A stretch of 36,173 nt of DNA, from the IMG/VR virus record IMGVR_UViG_3300035698_011179, positions 1 to 36,173 of that record; one strand, 5' to 3'. The stretch comes from a virus. This document shows, one piece after another, positions 5,046-13,448 of the stretch (the stretch's first letter is position 1; each line of letters opens with the position of its first letter). The notes under the pieces were generated by a model. The model saw only the letters and a program-made list of their open reading frames with translations, was not told where the DNA came from and ran no database searches. A program made the position numbers and the translations under genes.

Positions 5046-6656
5046 ATGGTGACTAATTTGAAACAAGAGCAAGATCAAGACGAATTATTTGTAGATAGAT
5101 TAAAAAAGTTAGAAGCTATTCCAGACAATATTTTAGAGCAATTTCAATTTTCCATGCCTTGGCAGTATGGGGATAGTTCTGCAAGTAAGGATGAAGACGG
5201 TTTTACTACTATAACTAATGAAAAAGGGGATAGTGTATTAACCAGATTTGCTTTACAGCAGGAATGCTGGAATAAAGTAAATCAGAATCCTTTTTTAAAT
5301 ACATCTGTAAGAGGTTCTGTAGGACGGAAGGTAGGTTGGGGCTTTGAAACAACTTCTAAAATTTGGGAAATCCAAGAAAAAATAGATCAAATTGAATTAG
5401 ATCATAGAAATCGACTTTATAATTTTTATCCTAAATATGAAGGTAGATTTGATATTGAAGGAGAAGGGTTTTATAGTTTAACTCCTTGGTTAGACGGATT
5501 TGTGGAGGTAGATTTTATAGATCCAGGAACTATTTATGATGGAGGGGATGATGATACAGGTATTATTTTTCATCCTTATAAAGCAACAATGCCTTTGTTT
5601 TATAATATTAAAGTAGGTAATGAAATTATTCAATGTCCTTCTATATATGTAGCTAGATATCCTAATTTAGTAGCTTCCGTAGTTAAACATAAGGATTATG
5701 ATAGAAGTAAACAACAACAATGTAGAGATGGTAAACATAAATATAGAGTTTTTGGTGGGTATTCAAGATTTATAGTAGCAAGAGATAAAGGATTTGTAAC
5801 AAGAAGAGCTGTATCTTATCTTAGAACCACACTTCAGTGGTTGAATCATTATGAAAATCTTAAAAAATATGAAATAGACCATAAAAAGTCTTCTGGGGCT
5901 TATCTTTGGGTATTTAGTTTTGACGAGTTGAAGGATTTTAGGCTTTGGATGGCTATGACAGACGAACAGAGGAAGAATACTGGTATTATGCAGAAAAAAA
6001 CTCCAGGTTCTTCACTTGTATTACCCCCGGGAATGAAAGCTGAGGTTATCAATCCTAAATTACCCACATTATCTGGCGAAGACCGAGATATTAAAGAGAT
6101 GATTGCCGCAGGACAGAATGAACCCACTGATATTATGACAGGTACTTCTGATGGTAATCGTGCTTCTGTTACTGCTACAAGAGGTCCTATGTCAGATCGT
6201 ACTTCTGATGATTTATCATATTTCGATAGATTTTTAAAATATGATTTTTGGAGTTCTATTTTCTTTTTAGCTGGAGCATTAGAAGCTTTTCCTAAAACTT
6301 TTCCTAAAACAGTTGGAACACATTTTAAAAATAAAAAAGTTCAAACAAAGATAGTAAAATTACCTCCTGAAAGATTTGTAGATATTTCATACCCTGTATC
6401 TGAAACATTAGATTTAGAAGGTAAGGCCAGAGCCATTTCAGGTGTTAAGCATGGTTCAATGAATAAACAATTAGGTATACCTAATAAAAAATTAGCTAAA
6501 ACTATAGGTTTTGGCGGGTACGGTCGTGATAGGCTAGATTCGGCTGTAGAAGATGAAGAATATCCTGAATTAGAAAATAGTGTAGATATGGAGTCTACTC
6601 AAGAAAAAAAATTAGAGCCTTCTAAAACTATTAAAAAAATTACTAAAAAGGAGTAA
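5046..6656 (+). CDS. Portal protein
   Basis: A 536-aa protein directly after TerL. It forms the ring through which DNA enters the head and to which terminase and connector bind. Portal-like features are the VRGSVGRKVGWGF segment near residues 89-101, the stem/clip region with LPPG followed by charged helices (about 330-360), and the MTGTSDGNRASV stretch (about 364-376) that precedes long helices in this family. The last 35 residues are highly charged. The ATG at 5046 has no Shine-Dalgarno site; a TTG at 5058 is possible, but the frame is open from 5046. The gene is either near-leaderless from the promoter at 5000-5028 or re-initiated. Confidence 0.85.
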   Translation: MVTNLKQEQDQDELFVDRLKKLEAIPDNILEQFQFSMPWQYGDSSASKDEDGFTTITNEKGDSVLTRFALQQECWNKVNQNPFLNTSVRGSVGRKVGWGFETTSKIWEIQEKIDQIELDHRNRLYNFYPKYEGRFDIEGEGFYSLTPWLDGFVEVDFIDPGTIYDGGDDDTGIIFHPYKATMPLFYNIKVGNEIIQCPSIYVARYPNLVASVVKHKDYDRSKQQQCRDGKHKYRVFGGYSRFIVARDKGFVTRRAVSYLRTTLQWLNHYENLKKYEIDHKKSSGAYLWVFSFDELKDFRLWMAMTDEQRKNTGIMQKKTPGSSLVLPPGMKAEVINPKLPTLSGEDRDIKEMIAAGQNEPTDIMTGTSDGNRASVTATRGPMSDRTSDDLSYFDRFLKYDFWSSIFFLAGALEAFPKTFPKTVGTHFKNKKVQTKIVKLPPERFVDISYPVSETLDLEGKARAISGVKHGSMNKQLGIPNKKLAKTIGFGGYGRDRLDSAVEDEEYPELENSVDMESTQEKKLEPSKTIKKITKKE

Positions 6657-6659
6657 ATT

Positions 6660-7067
6660 ATGCCCTTATATGACTATAGCGGTGAAATGACGATAAAGTT
6701 CGGTAAAAAAGTAGTATTACCAGGAGAAAGATTTATTTCAGAGGAATATTTAAATGATAGTAATTTAAATCTTATTTCGGATTTACCTGCTGTGGATGCT
6801 CAAGTAGATAGTTTATTTGCAGGAGAAATTACAGCCGGGGTAGTACAAGAGGTAGAAATAGATATATCTTATAAGAGAATTAGTATGTATAATATTTGTG
6901 GGGGTATCTGTAAAATATATACAAATGATGATTCAGATAAAGCAATTAGAATGCCAAATAATACATTTTATAATTTAGATAATAGAGAAAGAAAAATAGG
7001 AACTATTAATATATCTGGTGAAGTTACTGGAAAGTTTTATATTAATGTAGATAATAATATTATTTAA
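6660..7067 (+). CDS. Hypothetical virion protein, 135 aa
   Basis: It starts 3 bases after the portal stop, with AAGGAG just before. The protein appears beta-rich throughout. The second half, with repeated short strands around residues 60-135, resembles a small receptor-like or decoration-type beta sandwich. I recognise no family. Its place between portal and protease suggests a head component or a minor virion protein, and its base composition matches the phage average, unlike the next gene. Confidence 0.6.
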   Translation: MPLYDYSGEMTIKFGKKVVLPGERFISEEYLNDSNLNLISDLPAVDAQVDSLFAGEITAGVVQEVEIDISYKRISMYNICGGICKIYTNDDSDKAIRMPNNTFYNLDNRERKIGTINISGEVTGKFYINVDNNII

Positions 7068-7076
7068 GGATTAAAT

Positions 7077-8273
7077 ATGAAAAGAATATTATTAGTAATT
7101 TTATTTTGTTTTATAAGTTCCAGTTTATGGGGGCAATCTCCTGGGCCTAGTGGTGATATTACTGTTAGTGAGATAACAGACATAGACACTACATATCTTG
7201 GAATTGACGGTTCAAATGCAAACCAAGACATTGATATTGGAGCTAACGACTTTCAAGGCCAGAATATAACTGCAACTGATAACGCAACGGTTGGCGGTGA
7301 CTTGACAATGGTCGGAACCTTAGACATGACAACACAGGAGGGCGGTTATTCATCTCAACTGATTAAATGCTCTGTCTCAAATAGCTATTATCCAGAAAGA
7401 CTTGCTTCAATGGTTGGTGTTGATACGGCTATATGGATATTTGACAACGAATCTATCGCATCAAATTATAACTGGCTTGTTCACGCAAACCTGTCAGCGT
7501 CCGCAACATATGCGACAGCCTTTGGAATCGGTCTACATGGCGAGGGTCAAATTGGGACGCTCTATGAACAGAGTAGTTCTACCAATACCAACGGTGAGGG
7601 TGCTATGATTTCTATGGTTGATAAGAAGTCAGTAAGTGACCCTGGTGAATTACCTTGGATAACAGTTATGGATAGGGAGCTTAATGATGCAACCCACACC
7701 TACCCAAGTGCAACAGACGAGACACTTTTTAAGCTCGATAGGAACGGAAATATAACATCAAAAACTAAGTCTAATGGAACACCTAGAACTGGAATTAACC
7801 TTATAAATCTTATTACAGGCACTTCTTTTCTAGAGGATAATGAAGTTATTGGTATATTGAGTCAATCTAGCCTAAATGGTTCAACAGCGGGTGGTAATGC
7901 TGACAACCTCACAATACGAGGAGCAAAATTTTTTGGGGCGACATCCTATTTAGGGGCATTAAGTGCAAAAAAGATTGTCAGTATGACATTTATGCCGACG
8001 GATGAATTTGCTCCTTGGGGTGGCTCAATCACAGCCGCTGATACTATTGGGGCAGAATTTTTGAACGGAAATAGTGTCACAACAGGGGTGACCAACCAAA
8101 CTTTAGCACTGTTTGAAAAACCTTCTGGAGCAACAAATAATGTACAAATTAAAATGCTTGCTAATTCAACAGGTACGCAGAGCTGTACTATAGACGCAGT
8201 TCCTGATGGAACTTGCAGTGGGACAGTATTGGTTGATGGTGCAACAGCAGACCTATGCGGTGTGTGCAATTAG
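7077..8273 (+). CDS. Exported beta-rich protein, fibre-like, of foreign base composition
   Basis: The 398-aa product begins with a clear signal peptide: Lys-Arg, a hydrophobic core (residues 4-16) and a likely cleavage after LWG or LWGQ (about residue 19-20). Residues 40-90 contain DNATVGGDLTMVGTLDM-type repeats, typical of beta-helical fibre or tail proteins. The last 35 residues contain four cysteines, including a terminal CGVC. Sampled lines are near 47% G+C against about 28% in the preceding gene, so it was probably acquired. An exported protein between portal and protease is odd. A host-surface moron, a superinfection-exclusion factor or a fibre-related adhesin are possible. It uses the common operon direction, with AAGGA before the ATG. 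Confidence 0.7.
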   Translation: MKRILLVILFCFISSSLWGQSPGPSGDITVSEITDIDTTYLGIDGSNANQDIDIGANDFQGQNITATDNATVGGDLTMVGTLDMTTQEGGYSSQLIKCSVSNSYYPERLASMVGVDTAIWIFDNESIASNYNWLVHANLSASATYATAFGIGLHGEGQIGTLYEQSSSTNTNGEGAMISMVDKKSVSDPGELPWITVMDRELNDATHTYPSATDETLFKLDRNGNITSKTKSNGTPRTGINLINLITGTSFLEDNEVIGILSQSSLNGSTAGGNADNLTIRGAKFFGATSYLGALSAKKIVSMTFMPTDEFAPWGGSITAADTIGAEFLNGNSVTTGVTNQTLALFEKPSGATNNVQIKMLANSTGTQSCTIDAVPDGTCSGTVLVDGATADLCGVCN

Positions 8274-8295
8274 ATAAATTAAGGAGAAAAATAGC

Positions 8296-9513
8296 ATGAA
8301 ACAGATACCAAAAGGAGCCTTAAGTTTAGCTGAAATACAAGACAGCACTATTGCATGTTGTTTTAAAGACGGTGAAGGCGAAGGGAAAAAGCTTAAAATG
8401 CAGGTATACAGCGGTAAGCCTATTATAAACCACTGGTATTGGGGTACACTTGTTATTGACTTAATGGGTATGTCGGCAAAAAAACCTAAATATCCTATTT
8501 TAGAAGATCATATTACCAGTAAAAGGATAGGGTTTACAGAAGAGATGGTAGTAACGGATAAGTTTGCTTTGCAGGTAAACCCAGAAAAAACTGTACTTTT
8601 AGATACACCAGAAAGTATTGCTTTTCAAGAACAGTCAGCCAAGGGGTTTCCTTTCCAAGCTAGTGTAAGAGGTAATCCTATAGAAATACAGAGACTAGGA
8701 GAGAAGGAAGTAGCAATGGTTAATGGGTATGAGCTTAAAGGACCTGCTTATATCTGGCGTAAATGGGAGTTAAAAGAAGGTTCTGTAACAGTTTTTGGAG
8801 CAGATTCAAAAACACAATCATCCGCTTTTTGTGAGAAAGAGGGTGTCGATATAGACGTAATCGGGGAGATACCCGAAATGCTCAATAACGAACTTAATGT
8901 AAAAGAAACAAAAATAAAAAGGGTAAAGAGAGAGGAGAAGGGAATGGAATTTAAAGATTTAAATGTAACTAAGCTCAAAGAAGAATGTCCTGATCTATTT
9001 AAAGAGATCGAGGATAAAGCTTCCGAGAAAGCTACTGAAGCCGCTAAGGAGGAATTTTCAAAAAGAGAAAAAGAACTCTCTGATGAAAATAAAAACCTTG
9101 GCATTGAAGTAGGAAAAATGTCAACAATAGTTGGAGTATTACAGAAGAAAGACGAAGAAAGGGAGGCAGAGGTTGCTTCAAATGCTCTTAAACTTAAAGC
9201 AGAAAAGATTTGGACAAGTTGTTTATCAGAAAGTGATATACCTAAAGATCTTTATGAGAAAGTAATGCCTTGTGTGAATAAGGATAATTTCATGGAAGAC
9301 GGAACTTTGGATGTAGAGAAATTTAAATTAGCAATAGAAGAAGAAATAAAGGACTGGGTATCTAAGGGTATTGATAAGAGTTCTGTTAAGGGTTTTTCTT
9401 CTAATAAGAAAGAAACTGATGATACGGAACAGGGAAGTTCTTTTTCTGATGCCGATACTGAAAAAACTTCAGACACTCTGCTAGGATTAGCAGGGCATGT
9501 TTCAACTAAATAG
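8296..9513 (+). CDS. Prohead protease-scaffold fusion (Mu gpI-like)
   Basis: The 405-aa product has an N-terminal protease domain with H72 (in LEDH) and S123 (in FPFQASV), the arrangement of the herpes/Mu-type capsid maturation proteases. Residues from about 217 onward form a charged, helical scaffold with a coiled coil at roughly 240-300 and an acidic Ser-rich tail. In phages such as lambda and Mu the scaffold guides capsid assembly and the protease then removes it. A strong internal start separates the two halves (see the nested gene at 8944). The gene precedes the decoration and capsid genes, as in lambda. Confidence 0.82.
   Translation: MKQIPKGALSLAEIQDSTIACCFKDGEGEGKKLKMQVYSGKPIINHWYWGTLVIDLMGMSAKKPKYPILEDHITSKRIGFTEEMVVTDKFALQVNPEKTVLLDTPESIAFQEQSAKGFPFQASVRGNPIEIQRLGEKEVAMVNGYELKGPAYIWRKWELKEGSVTVFGADSKTQSSAFCEKEGVDIDVIGEIPEMLNNELNVKETKIKRVKREEKGMEFKDLNVTKLKEECPDLFKEIEDKASEKATEAAKEEFSKREKELSDENKNLGIEVGKMSTIVGVLQKKDEEREAEVASNALKLKAEKIWTSCLSESDIPKDLYEKVMPCVNKDNFMEDGTLDVEKFKLAIEEEIKDWVSKGIDKSSVKGFSSNKKETDDTEQGSSFSDADTEKTSDTLLGLAGHVSTK
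8944..9513 (+). CDS. Nested scaffold protein from an internal start
   Basis: ATG 8944 is in frame with the protease gene (codon 217) and is preceded by AGGAG at 8933-8937, 6 bases away, which is a full ribosome site inside the coding region. The product would be the 189-aa scaffold alone: coiled-coil, highly charged, no protease residues. Lambda C/Nu3 and Mu I/Z use the same scheme to make scaffold in excess over protease. Confidence 0.6.
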   Translation: MEFKDLNVTKLKEECPDLFKEIEDKASEKATEAAKEEFSKREKELSDENKNLGIEVGKMSTIVGVLQKKDEEREAEVASNALKLKAEKIWTSCLSESDIPKDLYEKVMPCVNKDNFMEDGTLDVEKFKLAIEEEIKDWVSKGIDKSSVKGFSSNKKETDDTEQGSSFSDADTEKTSDTLLGLAGHVSTK

Positions 9514-9528
9514 AAAGGAAAAATAATT

Positions 9529-10224
9529 ATGTATGATACTCCAAATGTAGTCCATGGTACACAAGTAAATTATAAAAGGTTATTTTATTCAGAACCTTTG
9601 GCATGTCTTAGAGTTCCTATTTCAATTCAGGCTGGTTATGGTATTATAGAGATGGGTACAGTTTTGTCAAAGAATACTTCTACTTCTAGTACAAATAAAG
9701 GTAAGATGCTTCCTTATTGTCCTACTACTTTTACAGGCGATTGTTGGAAAGGTGGTAGAGCGTATATCTTAGCTACTCCTTCAACATCAGGAGCCGCAAA
9801 AGTATATGTAACTCAGGACGATAGTTATAGATTTAAAATAGGTGATGATCTAATTCTTAATTGTACTGGTGTTACTGTAGAAAATCTTGGAATTATTACA
9901 GTAATAGATAGAACCACCAATCGTCATATGGCTTCTATTACTGCAACCGAGACTGTTTCAGGTACTTTTACTGTAGCATTATCCGCCTATGTATGTGTTG
10001 AGGCTTCTGTAGCAAATGCGGCTTCAAATAACTGGTCGGATGCTGTAGGTATACTTGATAAAGATGTGGATACTGGAACTGGTGCAAATGCCCCTGGAGC
10101 GGACGCAACAATCATTATGTCAAATGCAACCTTTTATATTGGGACACTTGAAGGTATTGATGATGCGGCTCAGACTGCAATAGGCACTTGTACTGAAATC
10201 GGTCAATTTTTAATGATTAAATAG
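9529..10224 (+). CDS. Head decoration protein (lambda gpD-like) with inserted beta domain
   Basis: The 231-aa product lies between scaffold and major capsid, the place of gpD in lambda. Residues 35-70 and 175-231 carry the split decoration fold (MGTVLSKNTS early, VGILDKDVDTG late). Gene D of lambda is only about half as long. The extra residues, about 76-156, form an apparent beta domain of the type seen again in the capsid protein and in gpM. Decoration proteins bind the expanded capsid at its three-fold axes and stabilise it. AAAGGA precedes the ATG. Confidence 0.72.
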   Translation: MYDTPNVVHGTQVNYKRLFYSEPLACLRVPISIQAGYGIIEMGTVLSKNTSTSSTNKGKMLPYCPTTFTGDCWKGGRAYILATPSTSGAAKVYVTQDDSYRFKIGDDLILNCTGVTVENLGIITVIDRTTNRHMASITATETVSGTFTVALSAYVCVEASVANAASNNWSDAVGILDKDVDTGTGANAPGADATIIMSNATFYIGTLEGIDDAAQTAIGTCTEIGQFLMIK

Positions 10225-10240
10225 AGAGGAGGAACTAAAT

Positions 10241-11488
10241 ATGAGTAGAGGAAAAAGTAAAATACCAGAACTAACATTAGCAACCTTACAGAGATTTATG
10301 CAGGTATATAATACACCAGTACCGGTCGTACTGAGTAATCTTTTCGGTTCTTCGATTTCCCCATCAAGTTCTATTAAATGGGAGAGTCAAAGAGGTGGTA
10401 GAGGAATGACTCCGTTTGTACCCCCTGGTTCACCGGCACCGTTGACATCTCCTTTTGGAATTGCACAGCACTCAGCAGAGGCGGCTTATTGGAAAGAAAA
10501 AATGTATTTTGATGAAGAGTTCCTGAATAATTTAAGAAAAGAGGGAACAGAATCAGATTACCTTTCTTCCCAGGCTCGCTTGGCTAGAGAACTTGCAGGA
10601 CTGAAAAATAGAGCTGTACGTAGGAAAGAGTGGATGTTTGCTAAAATGTTGTTTTCCGGATCTTTCAGTTATTCTGCTAAAGGCGGAATGAAAATATCTG
10701 TAGATTATGATCTCCCAGCTGAAAATGAAGTTGCTCTTGCCGCTGATTATAAGTGGAGTACAGGCGCAAGTAAAGATGTTTGGGGGGATATAATTGATGG
10801 TAAGAGGGTAGTTCTTGAGGCAAATGGAGCTAAAATACAGTATGCTATCTGTAACTCTGTTGTATTAGAGTATTTAGGTAGAGATGCTACTATTCAGGCT
10901 CTATTGTCAAAGTCTACTTTTGGAACTGGGGATTTATTTTCAGGTAATGTAAATAATCCCGTTGGTGTAAATCCTAATGTAATTGCAGGTTTACTGGATA
11001 TTCCTAAGATCATTGTTTATGATGAAATGTATGAGGTACGTTCCTGGTTGACTGCCGTTGTTACTGGCGGTTCTACTGTAGCTATTTCTGTAGAAGATGC
11101 TACTGATTGGGAAGTTGGCGGAACCATGCGTTTTCATAATAATGAAGATGGAAGTTGGGAAGATGAAACTATTGCATCTGTTCAGACAGAAACAGGTACT
11201 GTAACTGTATCCACTGCACCTACTGCAAGTTTTAGAGCAGGGCGTGATTATGTTTCAATGAGTAAACGATTTATTCCAGATAATCAGTTTAGTATGTTTG
11301 CTCCTATGGTAGACGGACAGCCTATTGCTGAGTATAAGGAAGCACCCTTTGGTTTAAATAGAGGTTATGGTCTTCGGACAGATTCCAATATAGACTGGGA
11401 TCCTGAAGGAGTTTTTATTCGTGTTCAGAATAAAGGCTTACCAATTCTTTATCAAAGAGATGCTATTTACTCTTTAACCGTAGCATAA
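10241..11488 (+). CDS. Major capsid protein (lambda gpE family)
   Basis: The 415-aa product has features of the phage capsid E family: an N-terminal arm, PFVPPGSPAP near residues 63-72, helical E-loop and spine regions at about 95-150, and a conserved C-terminus. About 65 residues (roughly 267-332) form an inserted beta domain with GGSTVAISVEDATDWEVGG, absent from lambda gpE, which is shorter (341 aa). It probably protrudes from the capsid surface. The ribosome site is GAGAGGAGG. It sits after decoration and protease, as in lambda. Confidence 0.88.
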   Translation: MSRGKSKIPELTLATLQRFMQVYNTPVPVVLSNLFGSSISPSSSIKWESQRGGRGMTPFVPPGSPAPLTSPFGIAQHSAEAAYWKEKMYFDEEFLNNLRKEGTESDYLSSQARLARELAGLKNRAVRRKEWMFAKMLFSGSFSYSAKGGMKISVDYDLPAENEVALAADYKWSTGASKDVWGDIIDGKRVVLEANGAKIQYAICNSVVLEYLGRDATIQALLSKSTFGTGDLFSGNVNNPVGVNPNVIAGLLDIPKIIVYDEMYEVRSWLTAVVTGGSTVAISVEDATDWEVGGTMRFHNNEDGSWEDETIASVQTETGTVTVSTAPTASFRAGRDYVSMSKRFIPDNQFSMFAPMVDGQPIAEYKEAPFGLNRGYGLRTDSNIDWDPEGVFIRVQNKGLPILYQRDAIYSLTVA

Positions 11489-11501
11489 GAAGGGAGGAAT
11501 T

Positions 11502-11984
11502 ATGGGCAATTTTAATAAAAGAAAACTACCCCCTCCCTCGCCTACGTTTGGTCATGATGTAACAGTTTTTGGCCAGCCAGATGCTAAAGGTATAGTTAAT
11601 GGAGACATAACTGCAGATTTTACTGCCTACCCTGTTCATTTGTGCAAACATGCGGGTAGGATAGTAGATGTTAATTTTGCTCTTGTTAAGTCAGGAGCAG
11701 ATCAAACAGATGCAATGTCTTTTGAATTAGATGTTCTTATTAATGGAACATCTTGTTTAGATACTAAACCTAAGTTTACGTATCAGAGTGGAGAGCAAAG
11801 TGTACCAATCTCAACATGGGCTTCAGGAGAAGGTATTATACAAGCTGTTATAGATTATGATAATATTAATTTTAATCCTGGGGATATTATCACTATGACT
11901 GGGGATATTACAAGAACTATTCCAGACACGGAAATGAACGGTTTGTGTACATTAGTACAATTTGAGCCAATTATACCTAAATAA
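11502..11984 (+). CDS. Putative virion structural protein, 160 aa
   Basis: It starts 13 bases after the capsid stop with GGGAGGA. The N-terminus is Pro-rich (residues 9-14) and the rest looks like an all-beta sandwich of about 140 residues, with two cysteines near 48 and 85. It could be a second head-decoration or capsid-stabilising protein given its place, but I recognise no family. The high-quality ribosome site suggests substantial expression. Confidence 0.6.
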   Translation: MGNFNKRKLPPPSPTFGHDVTVFGQPDAKGIVNGDITADFTAYPVHLCKHAGRIVDVNFALVKSGADQTDAMSFELDVLINGTSCLDTKPKFTYQSGEQSVPISTWASGEGIIQAVIDYDNINFNPGDIITMTGDITRTIPDTEMNGLCTLVQFEPIIPK

Positions 11985-12002
11985 TAGAAGGAGCAATCGA
12001 TT

Positions 12003-12308
12003 ATGAAAGTCGAAAGAATACAGGTTGTAAAGACAGTAAAGTTTGGTAAAGGTAAAGAGAACACTTATTATAAAGGAGTAGTTCTTTCAGGAAAGGATAT
12101 AACTCCTAGAATTTTAAGTGAACTTCATGCAAATACAGGCACCCTCAAGGCCCTTGGTGGCTCTGGGGGTGCTATTAATACTCCACAAACAGAAATCAGA
12201 GATGGTAAAGTATATACAGACGGAGTATTAATGGGTGACCTTGTTACTGAAAAGAAGGAAGAAGTAAAAACTGAGAAAATCAAGACCACTAGAGTACCTA
12301 GAGGTTAA
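12003..12308 (+). CDS. Hypothetical 101-aa protein of the head operon
   Basis: A small basic protein with a beta-rich first half, a Gly-rich middle (residues 50-60) and a Lys/Glu-rich tail. AAGGAG lies upstream. Small proteins at this place in lambda-like operons (lambda FI region) assist packaging or head completion; no sequence feature confirms that here. Confidence 0.55.
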   Translation: MKVERIQVVKTVKFGKGKENTYYKGVVLSGKDITPRILSELHANTGTLKALGGSGGAINTPQTEIRDGKVYTDGVLMGDLVTEKKEEVKTEKIKTTRVPRG

Positions 12309-12329
12309 GGAGAACTAAGAGGAGAAAAA

Positions 12330-12815
12330 GTGTTTTTAAGTAAAGCAGATTTTACAGACTTACTTATAGAAGAGGTCAAAGGACTAGCCGACTATCTCAT
12401 TACCGTCGATTATAGTAATGCTCTAGACGATGCGAGTAGGGATACCGGCTGGTCTTTTCCTGTATCTACAGATTTTAAAACACTTTGGATGAAGAATAGG
12501 GCTAAGAGGTATTTATACTTTTATCTTCTCACTGAGTCGGCTCATAAGTTTAAAATTAAGCAGATTAGTTTACAACATAGATTTGACCATTATTATGGTA
12601 TTATTTATGGTCAAAATGGAAAAGGTGGAATGGACGCTGAATGGTTAGCTATTAAGGAGGAGTATCCTGAAGAGTTTTTACCTACTGGTGTAGATCTTTC
12701 CCATATGTTTGGAACAAAAATAGATGCTGGATTTCAGTATGAGCCTCAAACCGGAATAGACACCACCTATACAGACGATAATGAAGTAATATTTAAACCG
12801 ACTGAGGACGATTAA
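12330..12815 (+). CDS. Putative head-tail connector (adaptor) protein
   Basis: The 161-aa product starts at GTG 12330, preceded by GAGGAG (12319-12324). The first 110 residues look mainly helical, with the pattern seen in gp6-type connector proteins (an N-terminal helix pair, then an aromatic-rich helix around 55-70). Connector proteins form a ring below the portal. The C-terminus is acidic. Its stop TAA shares a base with the next ATG (TAATG). The function rests mostly on gene order. Confidence 0.5.
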   Translation: MFLSKADFTDLLIEEVKGLADYLITVDYSNALDDASRDTGWSFPVSTDFKTLWMKNRAKRYLYFYLLTESAHKFKIKQISLQHRFDHYYGIIYGQNGKGGMDAEWLAIKEEYPEEFLPTGVDLSHMFGTKIDAGFQYEPQTGIDTTYTDDNEVIFKPTEDD

Positions 12816-13426
12816 TGGGTATTGGCGTTGATGTTAAGGATGCTTATAGTGAATCAGGTATCCGAGTACACAATCGTAGAACAGGTAATAGCGGGGAATC
12901 AATAGATTTTGAAGCTAATGCTCAAGTAACAAAACCTTTTATAAGAGAGTTTTTTTTAGAAGGTTCACTTCCTTACGATACGGATCAAATCGTAGGGGAT
13001 ATAATGGATTTTATTGTTGTAAATACAGATTACATGTTTATGAATAAAACTCCTATTGTATTTGAAAATGAAGTATATGAATTTAGTGGAGTGTATTATA
13101 AGTGTAACGTATCTGGAGAGATATTAAGGCCTTCAGGTGAAGTTAGAGATACAGACACATACGAATTAAAAGAAAAATTTAATTTAATAGAATCAAATGT
13201 TTATGCATTACAGACAGAGCCTTTATTCGGAACAGAGCTTAATACAGATGAAATGTTGGGAGTACTACAAATTGAAAAGGACGAGCTATATATCCCCTCA
13301 AGCTATAATATACAGGTGCTCGACAGATATCAGCCTGTGTCAGGGGAATATTATAAAGTAAATAAAGTATTAAAGAGGCGGTATAACGGAATAGACGTTT
13401 GTACTTTAGAAGAAGATAATAGATAA
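12815..13426 (+). CDS. Putative head-completion or head-closure protein
   Basis: The 203-aa product overlaps the preceding gene by one base. Sequence is mixed alpha/beta with many strands after residue 75; it lacks a motif I know. Coming after the adaptor and before the tail-completion genes (which resume after the glycan island), it fits a stopper or closure protein. It is the last structural gene before the island and is followed by 22 non-coding bases with a GGGAG site for the next gene. Confidence 0.5.
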   Translation: MGIGVDVKDAYSESGIRVHNRRTGNSGESIDFEANAQVTKPFIREFFLEGSLPYDTDQIVGDIMDFIVVNTDYMFMNKTPIVFENEVYEFSGVYYKCNVSGEILRPSGEVRDTDTYELKEKFNLIESNVYALQTEPLFGTELNTDEMLGVLQIEKDELYIPSSYNIQVLDRYQPVSGEYYKVNKVLKRRYNGIDVCTLEEDNR

Positions 13427-13448
13427 TAACAATCATCGGGAGAACAAG

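Noticed and set aside
7402-7608. 68-codon ORF inside the exported protein gene
   Set aside because: Out-of-frame shadow without ribosome site or recognisable product.
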